A stretch of 64,000 bases of DNA from Gammaproteobacteria bacterium (GTDB lineage: Bacteria; Pseudomonadota; Gammaproteobacteria; Enterobacterales; Alteromonadaceae): assembly GCA_018222405.1 (NCBI GenBank), contig JAAFAI010000020.1, forward strand, positions 1-64,000, written 5' to 3'. The notes beneath the pieces were generated by a model that was given only the letters and a program-made list of their open reading frames with translations, did no database searches and was not told where the DNA came from. The position numbers and the translations under genes are program-made. Below, piece by piece: positions 20,316 to 29,918 of the stretch; position 1 is the first letter of the stretch; each line of letters opens with the position of its first letter.

Positions 20316-21620
20316 TTAATCGTTTTGCTTGTTCAATTTGTCCAGCCTGAAGCCTACCGCATTGCGGTGAGCATCGAGCCCTTCGGCATCGGCCAGTTGC
20401 ATAATAGCCGGGCCTAAATTGCGCATGCCGTCTTCACTGAGTTCCTGAATCGTGTAGCGGCGCATAAAGTCCAGCAGTCCCAGGCTGGAGTAATTTCTGG
20501 CGTAACCATAAGTTGGCAATACGTGGTTGGTACCAGAGGCGTAATCGCCGGCACTCTCCGGTGACCACGGGCCTAAAAATATTGAGCCGGCATGTTTAAT
20601 TAGCGGCAGCAAGCCCCGTGAATTATCACATTGCACTATTAAGTGCTCAGGCGCGTACTGATTGCTCACGGCAATGGCTTCGTTCACTGAGCCGGTCAGT
20701 ATATAACGGGCGTTTTCCATGGCTTTGCTGGCAATACTATTGCGTGATAGCGCCGCTAATTGTTTGGCTACCGCTGCTTCTACTGCCTCAATCAGCTCAG
20801 CACTGTTAGTGACCAGAATTGCCTGTGAATCGGGGCCGTGTTCCGCTTGGGAAAGCAAATCAGACGCAACAAAGTCGGCATCGGCGCTTTCATCGGCCAG
20901 TACCAAAACTTCCGATGGCCCGGCAGGCATATCAATGGCGGCACCATCGGCGCGCTGACTAACCTGCTGTTTGGCTTCGGTAACAAAGCTATTACCGGGG
21001 CCGAAGATCTTATCCACTTTGGTGATGGTGTCGGTACCAAACGCCATCGCGGCAATCGCCTGGGCACCGCCACACAGATAAATCTCACCAATGCCGCAAC
21101 ATTTTGCAGCAAAAGCGATCTCAGGGGCAATTTCCTGCCCGGCATTAGGCGGAGTACATAGTACCTTGCGCTCACAGCCAGCTACCATCGCCGGTACACC
21201 CAGCATCATGACGGTAGAGGGCAGTGGCGCACTGCCGCCTGGGATGTATAAACCTACCGCTTCCAGCGCCGTAAAACGTTGTTCGCAGACTACGCCTGGC
21301 GTCGTGGTAAGCCTGATGTCTTGCGGATACTGGGCTTCGTGGAATTGTTTTACATTGGCAAACGCCGTTTGAATGGCATCCTGTACTTCAGGCGTCACCC
21401 GTGCTGCCAGCTCATCACGTTTTTCAATACTGAGTTTCAGGCTGGTAAGCGCCGGCGAGTCGAAACGGCGGGTAAATTCCAGTACTGCCTCATCGCCGCG
21501 TGCGTCAACCTGTGCAAGGATGTCTGCCACGGTTGCTTTGAGTTTGGCGCTGTCAGCCATGGCCGGACGAGCCAGCGCTTCAACTTGTTGTGCAGAAGTC
21601 AGAGTAGACCAGTTAATCAT
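20316..21620 (-). CDS. hisD: Histidinol dehydrogenase
   Basis: Zinc- and NAD-dependent enzyme for the last two oxidations to histidine. The 434 residues match the family length and show YIPGGSAPLPSTVMMLGVPA, DKIFGPGN, DMPAGPSEVLVLAD, the QAEHGPDSQAIL zinc segment and the conserved YAPEHL. It starts 16 bases after hisG with a GAGG ribosome site. Confidence 0.97.
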   Translation of the reverse strand: MINWSTLTSAQQVEALARPAMADSAKLKATVADILAQVDARGDEAVLEFTRRFDSPALTSLKLSIEKRDELAARVTPEVQDAIQTAFANVKQFHEAQYPQDIRLTTTPGVVCEQRFTALEAVGLYIPGGSAPLPSTVMMLGVPAMVAGCERKVLCTPPNAGQEIAPEIAFAAKCCGIGEIYLCGGAQAIAAMAFGTDTITKVDKIFGPGNSFVTEAKQQVSQRADGAAIDMPAGPSEVLVLADESADADFVASDLLSQAEHGPDSQAILVTNSAELIEAVEAAVAKQLAALSRNSIASKAMENARYILTGSVNEAIAVSNQYAPEHLIVQCDNSRGLLPLIKHAGSIFLGPWSPESAGDYASGTNHVLPTYGYARNYSSLGLLDFMRRYTIQELSEDGMRNLGPAIMQLADAEGLDAHRNAVGFRLDKLNKQND

Positions 21621-21636
21621 AGGATTAGCCTCGTTT

Positions 21637-22539
21637 TTAACCCATCATCTTTTCAATTGGCATAACCAGAATGGAGCTGCAGCCCAGTGCTTTGAGCTTT
21701 TCCATGGTTTCCCAGAACAGGTTCTCAGGACTGACAACATGGATAGCCACGGTGTCGTCACTGCCAGCAAGAGGCAGCACGGTTGGATTTTCGGCGCCCG
21801 GGAGTAAACTTTTTACCTGTTCCAGGTACGCTTTTGGCGCGTGCAGCATAATGTATTTGCTTTCTTTGGCTTGAATAACACCATCAATGCGCGGCACTAA
21901 ACGGTTAATCAGCGCTTGTTTTTCTGCGCTCAGTTCACCGTCGGCACGTTGAATCAGCACGGCTTTAGAGCGGAAGATCACTTCTTCTTCCTGCAGGCCA
22001 TTGGCTTCAAGCGTGGCACCAGTAGACACCAAATCACAAATGGCGTCTGCGACACCGGCGCGAGGCGCTACTTCCACGGAGCCTGTCAGCATGACCGCTT
22101 TGGCGTTAATGCCTTGCTCTTTGAAATAACGCTCAAGTAAGTATGGGTAGGTAGTGGCGACTTTTTTGCCGGCCAGAGAGGCTGCGCCGTTATAGTCCAT
22201 CTCGGTAGGTACAGCAAGGGATAAACGGCAACCGCCGTAATCAAGACGACGCAGCACTTCGAAATCGGCTGCTTTACCGGCGGCCTGACGCTCGAGCATT
22301 TTCTCTTCTAACTCGTTTTCACCAATAAAGCCCAGGTCAACAACACCATCCATAACCAGGCCCGGAATGTCATCATCGCGAACACGCAGCAGGTCGATAT
22401 TCTCATTGGTAGAATGGGCAATCAGCAGGCGATCGCGAATGTTAAGTTTAATGCCTATAGCTTTAAGAAGTGCAATGCTGTCGTCGCTTAAACGACCGGA
22501 TTTTTGAATTGCAATTCGCAGTCTGCTGTTATCACTCAT
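21637..22539 (-). CDS. hisG: ATP phosphoribosyltransferase, long form
   Basis: First and feedback-inhibited step of histidine synthesis. The 300 residues make it the long HisG type, with its own C-terminal ACT-like regulatory domain and no need for HisZ. Motifs include [13 protein letters not shown] at the N-terminus and the PRPP loop [18 protein letters not shown]. It is the first structural gene of the operon, 45 bases downstream of the attenuator. Confidence 0.97.
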   Translation of the reverse strand: MSDNSRLRIAIQKSGRLSDDSIALLKAIGIKLNIRDRLLIAHSTNENIDLLRVRDDDIPGLVMDGVVDLGFIGENELEEKMLERQAAGKAADFEVLRRLDYGGCRLSLAVPTEMDYNGAASLAGKKVATTYPYLLERYFKEQGINAKAVMLTGSVEVAPRAGVADAICDLVSTGATLEANGLQEEEVIFRSKAVLIQRADGELSAEKQALINRLVPRIDGVIQAKESKYIMLHAPKAYLEQVKSLLPGAENPTVLPLAGSDDTVAIHVVSPENLFWETMEKLKALGCSSILVMPIEKMMG

Positions 22540-22583
22540 GGTGATGATCCTCTAATTAGTCCTGAATTTGGTGCGCCATTAAC

Positions 22584-22614
22584 GAAAAACCCCCGGAAGT
22601 TTCCTTCCGGGGGT
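22584..22614 (-). terminator. his attenuator terminator
   Basis: Perfect 11-base stem ACCCCCGGAAG/CTTCCGGGGGT (22589-22599 with 22604-22614), 4-base loop, followed on the minus strand by TTTTTC. It sits between hisL and hisG and is the terminator arm of the attenuator. Confidence 0.95.
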
Positions 22615-22679
22615 CGATATGCTTTATCTGCGCCACTGGAAGGAAAACAACAACCTTCCAGCACAAACCTGAAAGGTTA
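22600..22679 (-). promoter_or_regulatory. his operon attenuator, alternative RNA pairings
   Basis: Reading the minus strand: segment A (22671-22678) can pair with B (22652-22659); B as CTGGAAGG (22654-22661) can instead pair with C, CCTTCCAG (22636-22643); and C as TTTCCTTCC (22638-22646) can pair nine bases with GGAAGGAAA (22600-22608) inside the terminator. A ribosome stalled at the His codons leaves A free, favouring A:B and then C with the terminator arm, which is antitermination. A ribosome at the hisL stop covers A, giving B:C and the terminator. Pairings are seen; the switch is inferred. Confidence 0.85.
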
Positions 22680-22739
22680 TGCTTTGTGATGGTGGTGATG
22701 AATGGCGGCGCGTTTAATCATGTATAAAATTTTGTTCAT
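22677..22739 (-). CDS. hisL: his operon leader peptide with five consecutive histidines
   Basis: A 20-codon frame reading MNKILYMIKRAAIHHHHHKA, then TAA. The run of five His codons (22686-22700) just upstream of alternative hairpins and a terminator is the hallmark of histidine attenuation. It is shorter in His run than the seven of E. coli. No strong ribosome site precedes the ATG. Confidence 0.93.
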   Translation of the reverse strand: MNKILYMIKRAAIHHHHHKA

Positions 22740-22755
22740 TAATTTAGACGCGCAA

Positions 22756-22784
22756 ACAATAGCCAAGACGCGCAGCCATTGCAA
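22756..22784 (-). promoter_or_regulatory. Probable his operon promoter
   Basis: On the minus strand, -35 TTGCAA (22779-22784) and -10 TATTGT (22756-22761) are exactly 17 bases apart, each matching four of six consensus bases. The start point would fall about ten bases before the hisL ATG. Prediction only. Confidence 0.5.
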
Positions 22785-22921
22785 GTGTTTTGCAACTTTT
22801 GCGGGTAAATATACTCTAATTAATGGTTATAAGACCTGTTAGTTTGGAATGAATACCCTAAGCTGGTGAATAATTATACATAAAGGCGTATAGTTGAGGC
22901 AAAGGTTGGGAGGTGGTTGTT

Positions 22922-23275
22922 ATGAGTAACGATCTATTGTTTTCGGTTTTGCCACGGGAAGGCAAAGTGCCGGTGGTAGTCGACGACAAGGTCAAGCGGG
23001 TCAGTAAAGAAGCCCGGGCTAAGCACCTGTCTGAAGATGAGAAAGAAACCCATGATGAAGAACGCCTGATCAGTGAGCAGGAACAATATAAGGTGCATGA
23101 AAAAGCACCCCGGCAGGAGCAGGAGTCATCCCGGCAGCAGCATCAAAAGCAAGCTGATGAACAATCTGCTGCACCAGCGCCGGAGGATGAGGAAGAACTG
23201 CTCTACGATAGTCATGGCGAAACACCAGAACATCATCATGATCCTGATGCTCCGCACATTGATATCTACGAGTGA
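22922..23275 (+). CDS. Acidic, charged hypothetical protein
   Basis: A 117-residue protein without a recognised family. The ATG at 22922 follows GGGAGGTGG at good spacing, better than the GTG nine bases upstream. After a short hydrophobic start (LLFSVLPREGKVPVVVDD) the chain is strongly charged: a Lys/Glu helix-prone middle (about 30-75), Q/E-rich stretch, then an acidic His-rich tail (HGETPEHHHDPDAPHIDIYE). It has no cysteines or membrane segment and is probably partly disordered. Its end overlaps the convergent RND gene by ten bases. Confidence 0.72.
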   Translation: MSNDLLFSVLPREGKVPVVVDDKVKRVSKEARAKHLSEDEKETHDEERLISEQEQYKVHEKAPRQEQESSRQQHQKQADEQSAAPAPEDEEELLYDSHGETPEHHHDPDAPHIDIYE

Positions 23276-25566
23276 GTTTTAACTGTTCGCTCGGTATCCA
23301 GCCAGAGTAAAAACGCAGGTAGAAACAGCAAGTCGATTACCAGCGCACCCACCAGAATAATAGCGGTCAGCAGGCCCATATCTGAATTCAGCGCAAAACT
23401 TGAAAGGCTAAGAATACCAAAGCCCACGGTCAGCACTGTGGTGGTTACAATAAGTGCCTGACCAATGGTTTTGTAAGCATATCGCACGGCTTCTTCAGCA
23501 CTTTTACCTTGTTCCCGGGCTTTTTTGTATTTCGATAAAAAATGCACCGTATCATCCACAATGATCCCCAGGGTCATACTGAGCACCACCGAAAGCGCCA
23601 TATTGATTTCACCCGACAACATGGCCCAGATGCCAAACCCTAACCCGGCAGGCAGTAAATTGGGCACCAGGCTGATCGCTCCCAGTTTCAGGGATTTTAA
23701 GGCAAAGACAAGCAGCCCTGATATGATCACCAGCGCCGTAAGCGAGCCCTTCAGCATACTTTGCATATTGGTCTCACCAATGTGAGCAAACATCAGAGCG
23801 GGGCTTGCCGCGGTTAACCTGAGTTCAGGCGCCAGTTTATTGAAGAAGTCCTTGGCGCGTTGTTCAAAGGCCGTGAGCTCTTTACTGCCCAGGTTATCCA
23901 GCGTCACGCTAATTCGGGTTGCGGCTTTGTCTACGTCAATCTGGTTATTTAAATCGAGGCCATAGGGCAGAGACATCTCAAACAGCAACAGGTACTGGGC
24001 GGCTAATTCTGCATCAAGCGGTAACCGGTAAAAGCTCTCGTTATCATAATTCATGTTTTTGTTAAGCTTTTTATAGGTGTCACTAATGGAGGAAACATGA
24101 TCAACCTCTGGCTGCGCCCTTAACCATTCTGTCAGTGCCTGTACCGAGGTTAATACTTCCGGTTTGTTAATGCCGGAGATCTCATCGGTGTATATGGCAA
24201 AATCAATGGTGGCGAGGCCGCTAAGGTGTTCAGACTGATAATCGGCCGCCTGACGGAAGGTGTTATCCTGGCTGAAGTACTTGATAGCAATGTCATTTAA
24301 CTGGTTAGTGGAAGCCAGAATCAACGCGGTAACAAAAACGATTGCACTGTAAGGTAATACCCGGCGGTGATAGGTGATCACCCATTCACCCAGACCGGTG
24401 AGCCATGGCAGAGGCTTAGTGCTGGTTTGCTGCGGTGGCTTGATTGGTAGAATTTTAAGCATTGCCGGCAACAGCGTAAGGGCCAGCACACAGGCGAGCA
24501 TTACGCCCATTGCAGTAAGATTACCCAGGTCGACCAGAATCGGCACATCAGAAAAATTCAGGGTCAGGAAACCAATTGAGGTGGTAACCGACGTAATGAC
24601 TACAGGCATAAAATTTAATGACAGGGCATTGTGCAGGGCTTCATCACGACTCTCGCCTTCGCGCATATGTTGAAACCAGGAAGCTATCACGTGCACGCAA
24701 TCAGCTACTGCCAGGGTCATCACCATGGTGGGCACATTAACGGTTGAAACACTTAAAAAGAAACCGCTCCAGCCCGCGAAACCCATCGTTGCGGCAATGG
24801 TAGTTGCCACTATCACAAGAGTCGTAACGGCGGCAAAAAAGGATCGCATCAGCAAACCAATCATTACAATGATAGCGGCAAACATGGCTGGTACTAAGGT
24901 CGCTGCATCGTCGTTAGCGGCAATCTGGAAGGCATCATTGAGCATGACCACGCCGGTTAAATACAGCGTATGATCAGGGTACTCTCCGGCAATCCGATTT
25001 TTGATATCTTTTACAAAGTCGCCAATTTCCGCCACTTCCGGGGTCTGGTCACCATCGCTCATGCGTACGGTTATACTGATAACTGCCACCTGGCCATCTG
25101 GTGATACCAGCCTGTTCACTACATCAGGTTCACTCAGAGCGACCTGTTCGATATTGGAGATGACTTCTGGCGTGAGGGTTTGCCAGTCCGGATAGAGTTT
25201 ATCAACGATTAAATCATCACCTTCAGCATAGGTATGCTGAAAATTGGTAACAGAGTTTATGCGAATAGAGTAGGGGGTTTGCCAGGCTTCTTCAGTGAGG
25301 GTTTTAATTAAATTCAGGGTAGTGGCGTTAAATACGTTGCCCGAATCTGGCACAACCAGAATATTTACCGACTCCGTTTTATTAAACATATCCTGCATTT
25401 CTTCAAATGCTACCCTTTGCGGGTTATCCTCGCGAAAAAAGGTCTTGTAGTCGCCGCGGAAATACAGGTTCTGAGCGCCGGCTGCCAGTGCGATAATCAG
25501 TATACTGCTGAACAGAATAATCAGGTAAGGATGGTTAAGGAGTCGCGGATAAAGGCGAGTGGTCAT
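23266..25566 (-). CDS. RND superfamily (MMPL-type) transporter
   Basis: Inner-membrane protein of 766 residues with the 1+5+1+5 RND layout: one N-terminal segment (15-32), a periplasmic loop, a five-helix bundle (about 225-380), another helix near 405, a second loop and a final bundle (about 620-755). The size and TMGIIVDDTVHFLSKYK motif in the final bundle place it with MMPL/hydrophobe exporters rather than AcrB. Such proteins move lipids or hydrophobic molecules; the substrate here is unknown. It has a good AAGGACG ribosome site and no adaptor gene next to it. Confidence 0.9.
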   Translation of the reverse strand: MTTRLYPRLLNHPYLIILFSSILIIALAAGAQNLYFRGDYKTFFREDNPQRVAFEEMQDMFNKTESVNILVVPDSGNVFNATTLNLIKTLTEEAWQTPYSIRINSVTNFQHTYAEGDDLIVDKLYPDWQTLTPEVISNIEQVALSEPDVVNRLVSPDGQVAVISITVRMSDGDQTPEVAEIGDFVKDIKNRIAGEYPDHTLYLTGVVMLNDAFQIAANDDAATLVPAMFAAIIVMIGLLMRSFFAAVTTLVIVATTIAATMGFAGWSGFFLSVSTVNVPTMVMTLAVADCVHVIASWFQHMREGESRDEALHNALSLNFMPVVITSVTTSIGFLTLNFSDVPILVDLGNLTAMGVMLACVLALTLLPAMLKILPIKPPQQTSTKPLPWLTGLGEWVITYHRRVLPYSAIVFVTALILASTNQLNDIAIKYFSQDNTFRQAADYQSEHLSGLATIDFAIYTDEISGINKPEVLTSVQALTEWLRAQPEVDHVSSISDTYKKLNKNMNYDNESFYRLPLDAELAAQYLLLFEMSLPYGLDLNNQIDVDKAATRISVTLDNLGSKELTAFEQRAKDFFNKLAPELRLTAASPALMFAHIGETNMQSMLKGSLTALVIISGLLVFALKSLKLGAISLVPNLLPAGLGFGIWAMLSGEINMALSVVLSMTLGIIVDDTVHFLSKYKKAREQGKSAEEAVRYAYKTIGQALIVTTTVLTVGFGILSLSSFALNSDMGLLTAIILVGALVIDLLFLPAFLLWLDTERTVKTHS

Positions 25567-25695
25567 TTGACGTCCTTCGAATTGTTATATTGTCATTGAC
25601 TTTATAAACTACTATTACACGGTAATGTGGAGATTTCCACTGATGAAACAGAGTCTTTTGGCCGTTTATTGTCGCCAGTCACGGAGCAGTATGAA

Positions 25696-26115
25696 ATGAG
25701 TATACCCAGTATTATGACCCGCCGTATAGTGACCGTTCAAATGGACGATTCACTGGCCGTGGTCAGAGAGATATTCGAAGCCAGCGGCTTTCATCATTTG
25801 CTGGTGGTTGAAGACGAAAAGCTGGTGGGCGTGCTGTCAGACCGCGATTACCTTAAAGCTATCAGCCCGTTCATTGATAGCATTAGTGAGCGAATCCGCG
25901 ACCGTGCCACGCTGGAGCGCAAGGTGCATCAGATTATGAGCCGGGACGTCATTTCTCTTAAAGTCACTGATACCATGGTGCGCGCCATCAGTTTGTTTAA
26001 TCAGCATAAGATTTCTTGTTTACCGGTGATCGACGAATTTGATAAGCCGGTTGGGATTGTTAGCTGGCGGGACATCTTCCGCTATTTTGGCGCTTCGGTA
26101 GAGAAGCGCCGCTAG
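25696..26115 (+). CDS. CBS-domain pair protein
   Basis: A 139-residue cytosolic protein made of two CBS motifs, a Bateman module that usually binds adenine nucleotides. MSIPSIMTRRIVTVQMDDSL to about residue 60 is the first, HQIMSRDVISLKVTDTMVRA to the end the second. The start at 25696 is chosen because of the GGAG nine bases upstream and because it begins at the CBS core; a GTG at 25627 would add 23 unrelated residues. It is divergent from the RND gene. Ligand and target are unknown. Confidence 0.85.
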   Translation: MSIPSIMTRRIVTVQMDDSLAVVREIFEASGFHHLLVVEDEKLVGVLSDRDYLKAISPFIDSISERIRDRATLERKVHQIMSRDVISLKVTDTMVRAISLFNQHKISCLPVIDEFDKPVGIVSWRDIFRYFGASVEKRR

Positions 26116-26144
26116 CTAGTCGTTTTTGAGTCTCAACTATTGGC

Positions 26145-26627
26145 TTAAGCCTGGCTACCTAACGCTTTAAGTGCATCGCCATCTAACCGATAGCGTATCC
26201 ACTCGCTCTGCGGCTTAGCGCCCAGTGATTCATAAAAATCAATGGCTGGCTGATTCCAGTCGAGCACGCTCCACTCAAATCGTCCACAGTCTTTCTCAAC
26301 GGCAATACCAGCCAGATGGGTTAGCAGTTGTTTGCCGGCGCCGAGCCCTCTGCTTTGAGGTGAAACATACAGATCTTCAAGGTAAATACCGTACTGGCCC
26401 TGCCAGGTAGAGTAACTGAAAAAATAAATCGCGAAACCGATGGGCTGGCCGTCATGTTCGCAAATCAGGCCATGAGCATGAGGTGTTTCGCAAAACAGAG
26501 TATTGTGAATATGCTCGGCGGTGGCTTTGGCTTCGTGCTCCGCCTTTTCGTAAATAGCCAGTTCTTTGATGAAGTGTAAGATAGTTTCGGTATCTGTTAT
26601 CTGAGCGGGGCGAATAGTGATGGCCAT
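26145..26627 (-). CDS. GNAT acetyltransferase, diamine/spermidine acetyltransferase-like
   Basis: Acetyl-CoA-dependent N-acetyltransferase of 160 residues, starting at the ATG at 26627 behind GAGGAGA. The acetyl-CoA loop is SRGLGAGKQLL, preceded by the GIYLEDLYVSPQ strand, and followed by RFEWSVLDWNQPAIDFYESLGA. The IYLEDLYV and WSVLDWN signatures are those of the SSAT (diamine N-acetyltransferase) group, so a polyamine or other amine is the likely acceptor. Convergent with the CBS gene. Confidence 0.88.
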   Translation of the reverse strand: MAITIRPAQITDTETILHFIKELAIYEKAEHEAKATAEHIHNTLFCETPHAHGLICEHDGQPIGFAIYFFSYSTWQGQYGIYLEDLYVSPQSRGLGAGKQLLTHLAGIAVEKDCGRFEWSVLDWNQPAIDFYESLGAKPQSEWIRYRLDGDALKALGSQA

Positions 26628-26756
26628 AGGGTCTCCTCGTCGAGCCATGCCAGAGGCAGGTTGTTATTACAATTTGTTGTTAATGATGGGGGAGTTTAAC
26701 TGAAAAGCTACCGGGGAGCACGGTTTGGCAACCGGACTCCCCCGAAGTTAATTGTG

Positions 26757-29700
26757 CTATGAAAGCTGGGGAGATTTACCTGTTAGTTTATTTTTCATCA
26801 GTGGAAACAAGCCAAAGAATTTACCGAACAGGGTAGTCAGGTCCTGCAAAATCAAATACAGGCAGGGCACCAGTAGCAAGGTAACCAAAGTTGCGTACAA
26901 CACCGCAGAGCCCAGCGCAGCGGCCATTGGAATTACAAATTTGGCCTGCAAGCTGGTTTCAAACAGGATTGGCATAACCCCGGCGAAAGTGGTAATCGAC
27001 GTTAAAGTTATTGCTCTGAAGCGGGCGCAGCCAGCTTCCTGAACAGCTTGCAGTATGGAGTGGCCCTCCAGACGCTTCTGGTTTATGTAATCAGTCATTA
27101 CCAGGGAGTCATTGATAACTACCCCGGCCGCCGCAATCAGACCAAAGGTCGACATCATACTCAAATCAAGACCCAGCAGGTAGTGAGCCCAGATGGCTCC
27201 AGTCAGGCTGAAGGGGATCACCGACATGATGATTAACGGCTGACCATAACTCTTTAGCGGCACTGCTAGCAGGATATACACCATGATCATCGCAGCCACG
27301 AAGAACATGATTTGTTCGTCTTGCTGAGCCTGTTGCTCTTCGATGTCGCCACCCAGTTGGGTTTGTACATCGGGGAATTCCTCGAACAACTGTGGCAGCA
27401 ATTTTTCGTCGATACTGGCTACCACCTCGTTAGGTTCAACCTGTTCTTCGTCAATAGCGCCCCAGACATACACCGAGCGATAACCTTCTTCACGACGGAT
27501 GTAGCTGATGCCGGGCTCTTCGCTCAGAGTGACCACGTCACCTAACATTACTTCCTCACCTTCTGGTGTGGTAATCACGGTGTATTTCAGGTCTGAAAAA
27601 CGCTCCCGGGTTAATCGTGGATAGCGCACCATCACCCGCACTTCCTCGCCATCACGGATAACCCGCTGGGCTTCACCGCCGTAAAAGCTCAGGCCAACCT
27701 GATTTGCAATGCTACGTAGGCTTAAGCCAAGCTCATAGGCTGCAGGTAGCAATTCCATGCGCACTTCTTTACTGGCCGGGTCAATGGTAGAGCTCACATC
27801 ATAGAGCCCCTTTTCCTGTTGCAACATCTGAATAAAGCGCAATCCTGCTTCGTTCAGAGACTTAATGTCGGCACCATACAGCAGGTAACCAAACTCGCCG
27901 TTATCGCCTCCACCGTTCACATCGTCTTCAATACTAAAGCTCTTCATACCGGCAATTTCCGGGATTTTCTCGCGCCACTTACGGGCGAGCTCGAAGGTAT
28001 TAAAGTGGCGTGCGTCCTCATCGACCAGAGGAATAACCAATCGCGCTTCGGTACGGGATTCGTTAAATGCCAGCAGATCACGGATCATGCCCGAACCATA
28101 TTCCTTGATAGTTTCTTCTTCAATTTGCCAAATCACTGACTCAACGGTTTTCAATGCTTCGATGGTCGCCATATCCGACACATTTTCATTCATTTCAATA
28201 CCGATACTGGGGAAGTCGTGAGGCACCTTGGGTTGAGGTATCATGCGCACATGATTACCGGCAACCAGGCCCCAGCTTAGCATCAGCATGGCAACAAACC
28301 CGGCGAGCACTGCCCAGCGCCAATGCACGGCTTTTTCGACAGTGCGACGGTAAGGGCCATTTACAAACTGGTTGAACCGCGCGTTAAAGCGGGCACGCCA
28401 GCCGTCTGGTTTTACTTTGCTGAATTTTATGTGGGCAATGTGCGCAGGCAGGATCAGTTTGGATTCAATCAGGCTGAAGGCCAGGCACAAAATCACAACA
28501 ATAGCGATATTGTAGAAGAATTCACCGTCAGGACCGCTACTAAGAGTAAACGGTGCGAAGACTGCTATAGTGGTTAGTACCCCGAAAGTAGCAGGCGTAG
28601 CAACGCGTTTGGCACCGCGGATAACGTTTTCTACCCCGGGCCCTCGTTGTTCTATTTCGGTGTAGGCACTTTCTCCTATTACGATGGCATCATCCACCAC
28701 AATACCCAGTACCATGATAAAGGCGAACAACGACAGGATATTTACACTTACGCCAAACACTGGCATTAGCATAACGGCGCCTAAGAAACACAGCGGCAGC
28801 CCCACCATAACCCAGAAAGCCAGGCGGAAGCGCAGGAAGATTGTCAGCATCAGAGCAACCAGTAGCGAGCCCTGAAACAGGTTGTTGAGCATCATGTTCA
28901 GGCGGGCATTTAAGTAGTAGGTCATGTCGACCAGTTCTTTAAGCTCTAACCCCGCAGGCAGTTCCTCATTCTTGAATGCCATAAAGTTTTTAACCGTTTC
29001 GGCAATCGGCACAATGCTTTGCGATTTAGTTGCGTTTACTGCAATCAATACCGCATTTTGCCCGGTATAGCGGAAGTAGCGCTCGCCCTCGGTAAAGCCA
29101 TCTTTAATGTCGGCGATATCAGAAAGCACGACCTTAGCGCCATCCGGACCAATCTTGACCGGGATGCTGGCAAACTCTTCGCCATCATAAAACTGACTTT
29201 CAATACGCACTGAGACCAGGCCTGCGTCAGTACGTAACTGACCGGCTGAAATGTTGGCAGAGTATTGATTAATGGCATTGGTAACGTCTGAAATTGTCAG
29301 ATTGTACATGCGCAGCAGTTCGGGCTTAATCTCGATGGCAATTTCATCGGTTGGCACCCGGGCATTGGCCAGGGAAACATTACTTAACTGGAGTAAGTCA
29401 TCCTCAATTTCCTTGGCGATAGGCTTTAATTCCTCAAGAGGAATATCACCCACCAGAGCCATTTCGTAGACCTGCTGCTGAAACTCAGCCTGAGAAATGG
29501 TGACCGGCTCCATATCGGCCGGAAAGGTGGCAATACTGTCGACGCGCAGCTTTACCTTATCGAGCACATCGGTCAGTTCCTCGTCTTTATCGATTTCCAG
29601 TGACACCCGGCCGCTGTTTCTGAAAGCGCGGGATACTGTGCGTTTAATTTCGCTAACGTCTTTCAGGCTTTCTTCTATCTTGATCAGGATACTTTCTTCA

Positions 29701-29900
29701 ATTTCCTGGGGGGACGCACCGCGGTATTGCGCCGAAATATTAATGTAGTTTCTCTCAATATTCGGAAACATCTGACGCTGTATGGTTTTGTAACCAAAGG
29801 CACCCATGATAAGGATGAAGATCATCAGCAGGTTAGCGGCAACCGAATTACGGGCAAACCACGAAATAAGCCCGGCTTGAGGGTTTAATGGATCTGACAT
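26757..29900 (-). CDS. RND efflux pump permease, AcrB/HAE family
   Basis: Proton-driven inner-membrane pump of 1047 residues. It has twelve predicted helices in the RND arrangement, with the first near 20-40, the bundle around 340-545 and the last around 880-1030. Motif VVDDAIVIGESAY carries the paired acidic residues of helix 4 used for proton relay. It lies 18 bases after the adaptor gene, forming an adaptor-pump operon; no outer-membrane channel gene is adjacent, so it probably shares a TolC. Substrate range cannot be read from sequence; resemblance to other HAE-1 pumps suggests small organic molecules. Confidence 0.93.
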   Translation of the reverse strand: MSDPLNPQAGLISWFARNSVAANLLMIFILIMGAFGYKTIQRQMFPNIERNYINISAQYRGASPQEIEESILIKIEESLKDVSEIKRTVSRAFRNSGRVSLEIDKDEELTDVLDKVKLRVDSIATFPADMEPVTISQAEFQQQVYEMALVGDIPLEELKPIAKEIEDDLLQLSNVSLANARVPTDEIAIEIKPELLRMYNLTISDVTNAINQYSANISAGQLRTDAGLVSVRIESQFYDGEEFASIPVKIGPDGAKVVLSDIADIKDGFTEGERYFRYTGQNAVLIAVNATKSQSIVPIAETVKNFMAFKNEELPAGLELKELVDMTYYLNARLNMMLNNLFQGSLLVALMLTIFLRFRLAFWVMVGLPLCFLGAVMLMPVFGVSVNILSLFAFIMVLGIVVDDAIVIGESAYTEIEQRGPGVENVIRGAKRVATPATFGVLTTIAVFAPFTLSSGPDGEFFYNIAIVVILCLAFSLIESKLILPAHIAHIKFSKVKPDGWRARFNARFNQFVNGPYRRTVEKAVHWRWAVLAGFVAMLMLSWGLVAGNHVRMIPQPKVPHDFPSIGIEMNENVSDMATIEALKTVESVIWQIEEETIKEYGSGMIRDLLAFNESRTEARLVIPLVDEDARHFNTFELARKWREKIPEIAGMKSFSIEDDVNGGGDNGEFGYLLYGADIKSLNEAGLRFIQMLQQEKGLYDVSSTIDPASKEVRMELLPAAYELGLSLRSIANQVGLSFYGGEAQRVIRDGEEVRVMVRYPRLTRERFSDLKYTVITTPEGEEVMLGDVVTLSEEPGISYIRREEGYRSVYVWGAIDEEQVEPNEVVASIDEKLLPQLFEEFPDVQTQLGGDIEEQQAQQDEQIMFFVAAMIMVYILLAVPLKSYGQPLIIMSVIPFSLTGAIWAHYLLGLDLSMMSTFGLIAAAGVVINDSLVMTDYINQKRLEGHSILQAVQEAGCARFRAITLTSITTFAGVMPILFETSLQAKFVIPMAAALGSAVLYATLVTLLLVPCLYLILQDLTTLFGKFFGLFPLMKNKLTGKSPQLS

Positions 29901-29918
29901 TACGCTGGTTTCCGTTGA

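Noticed and set aside
20618-21807. Several plus-strand frames inside hisD and hisG
   Set aside because: Shadows of strongly conserved his genes on the other strand.
26089-26110. Terminator at the end of the CBS gene
   Set aside because: The hairpin GGCGCTTC/GAAGCGCC lies inside the coding end and its T run is too far away.
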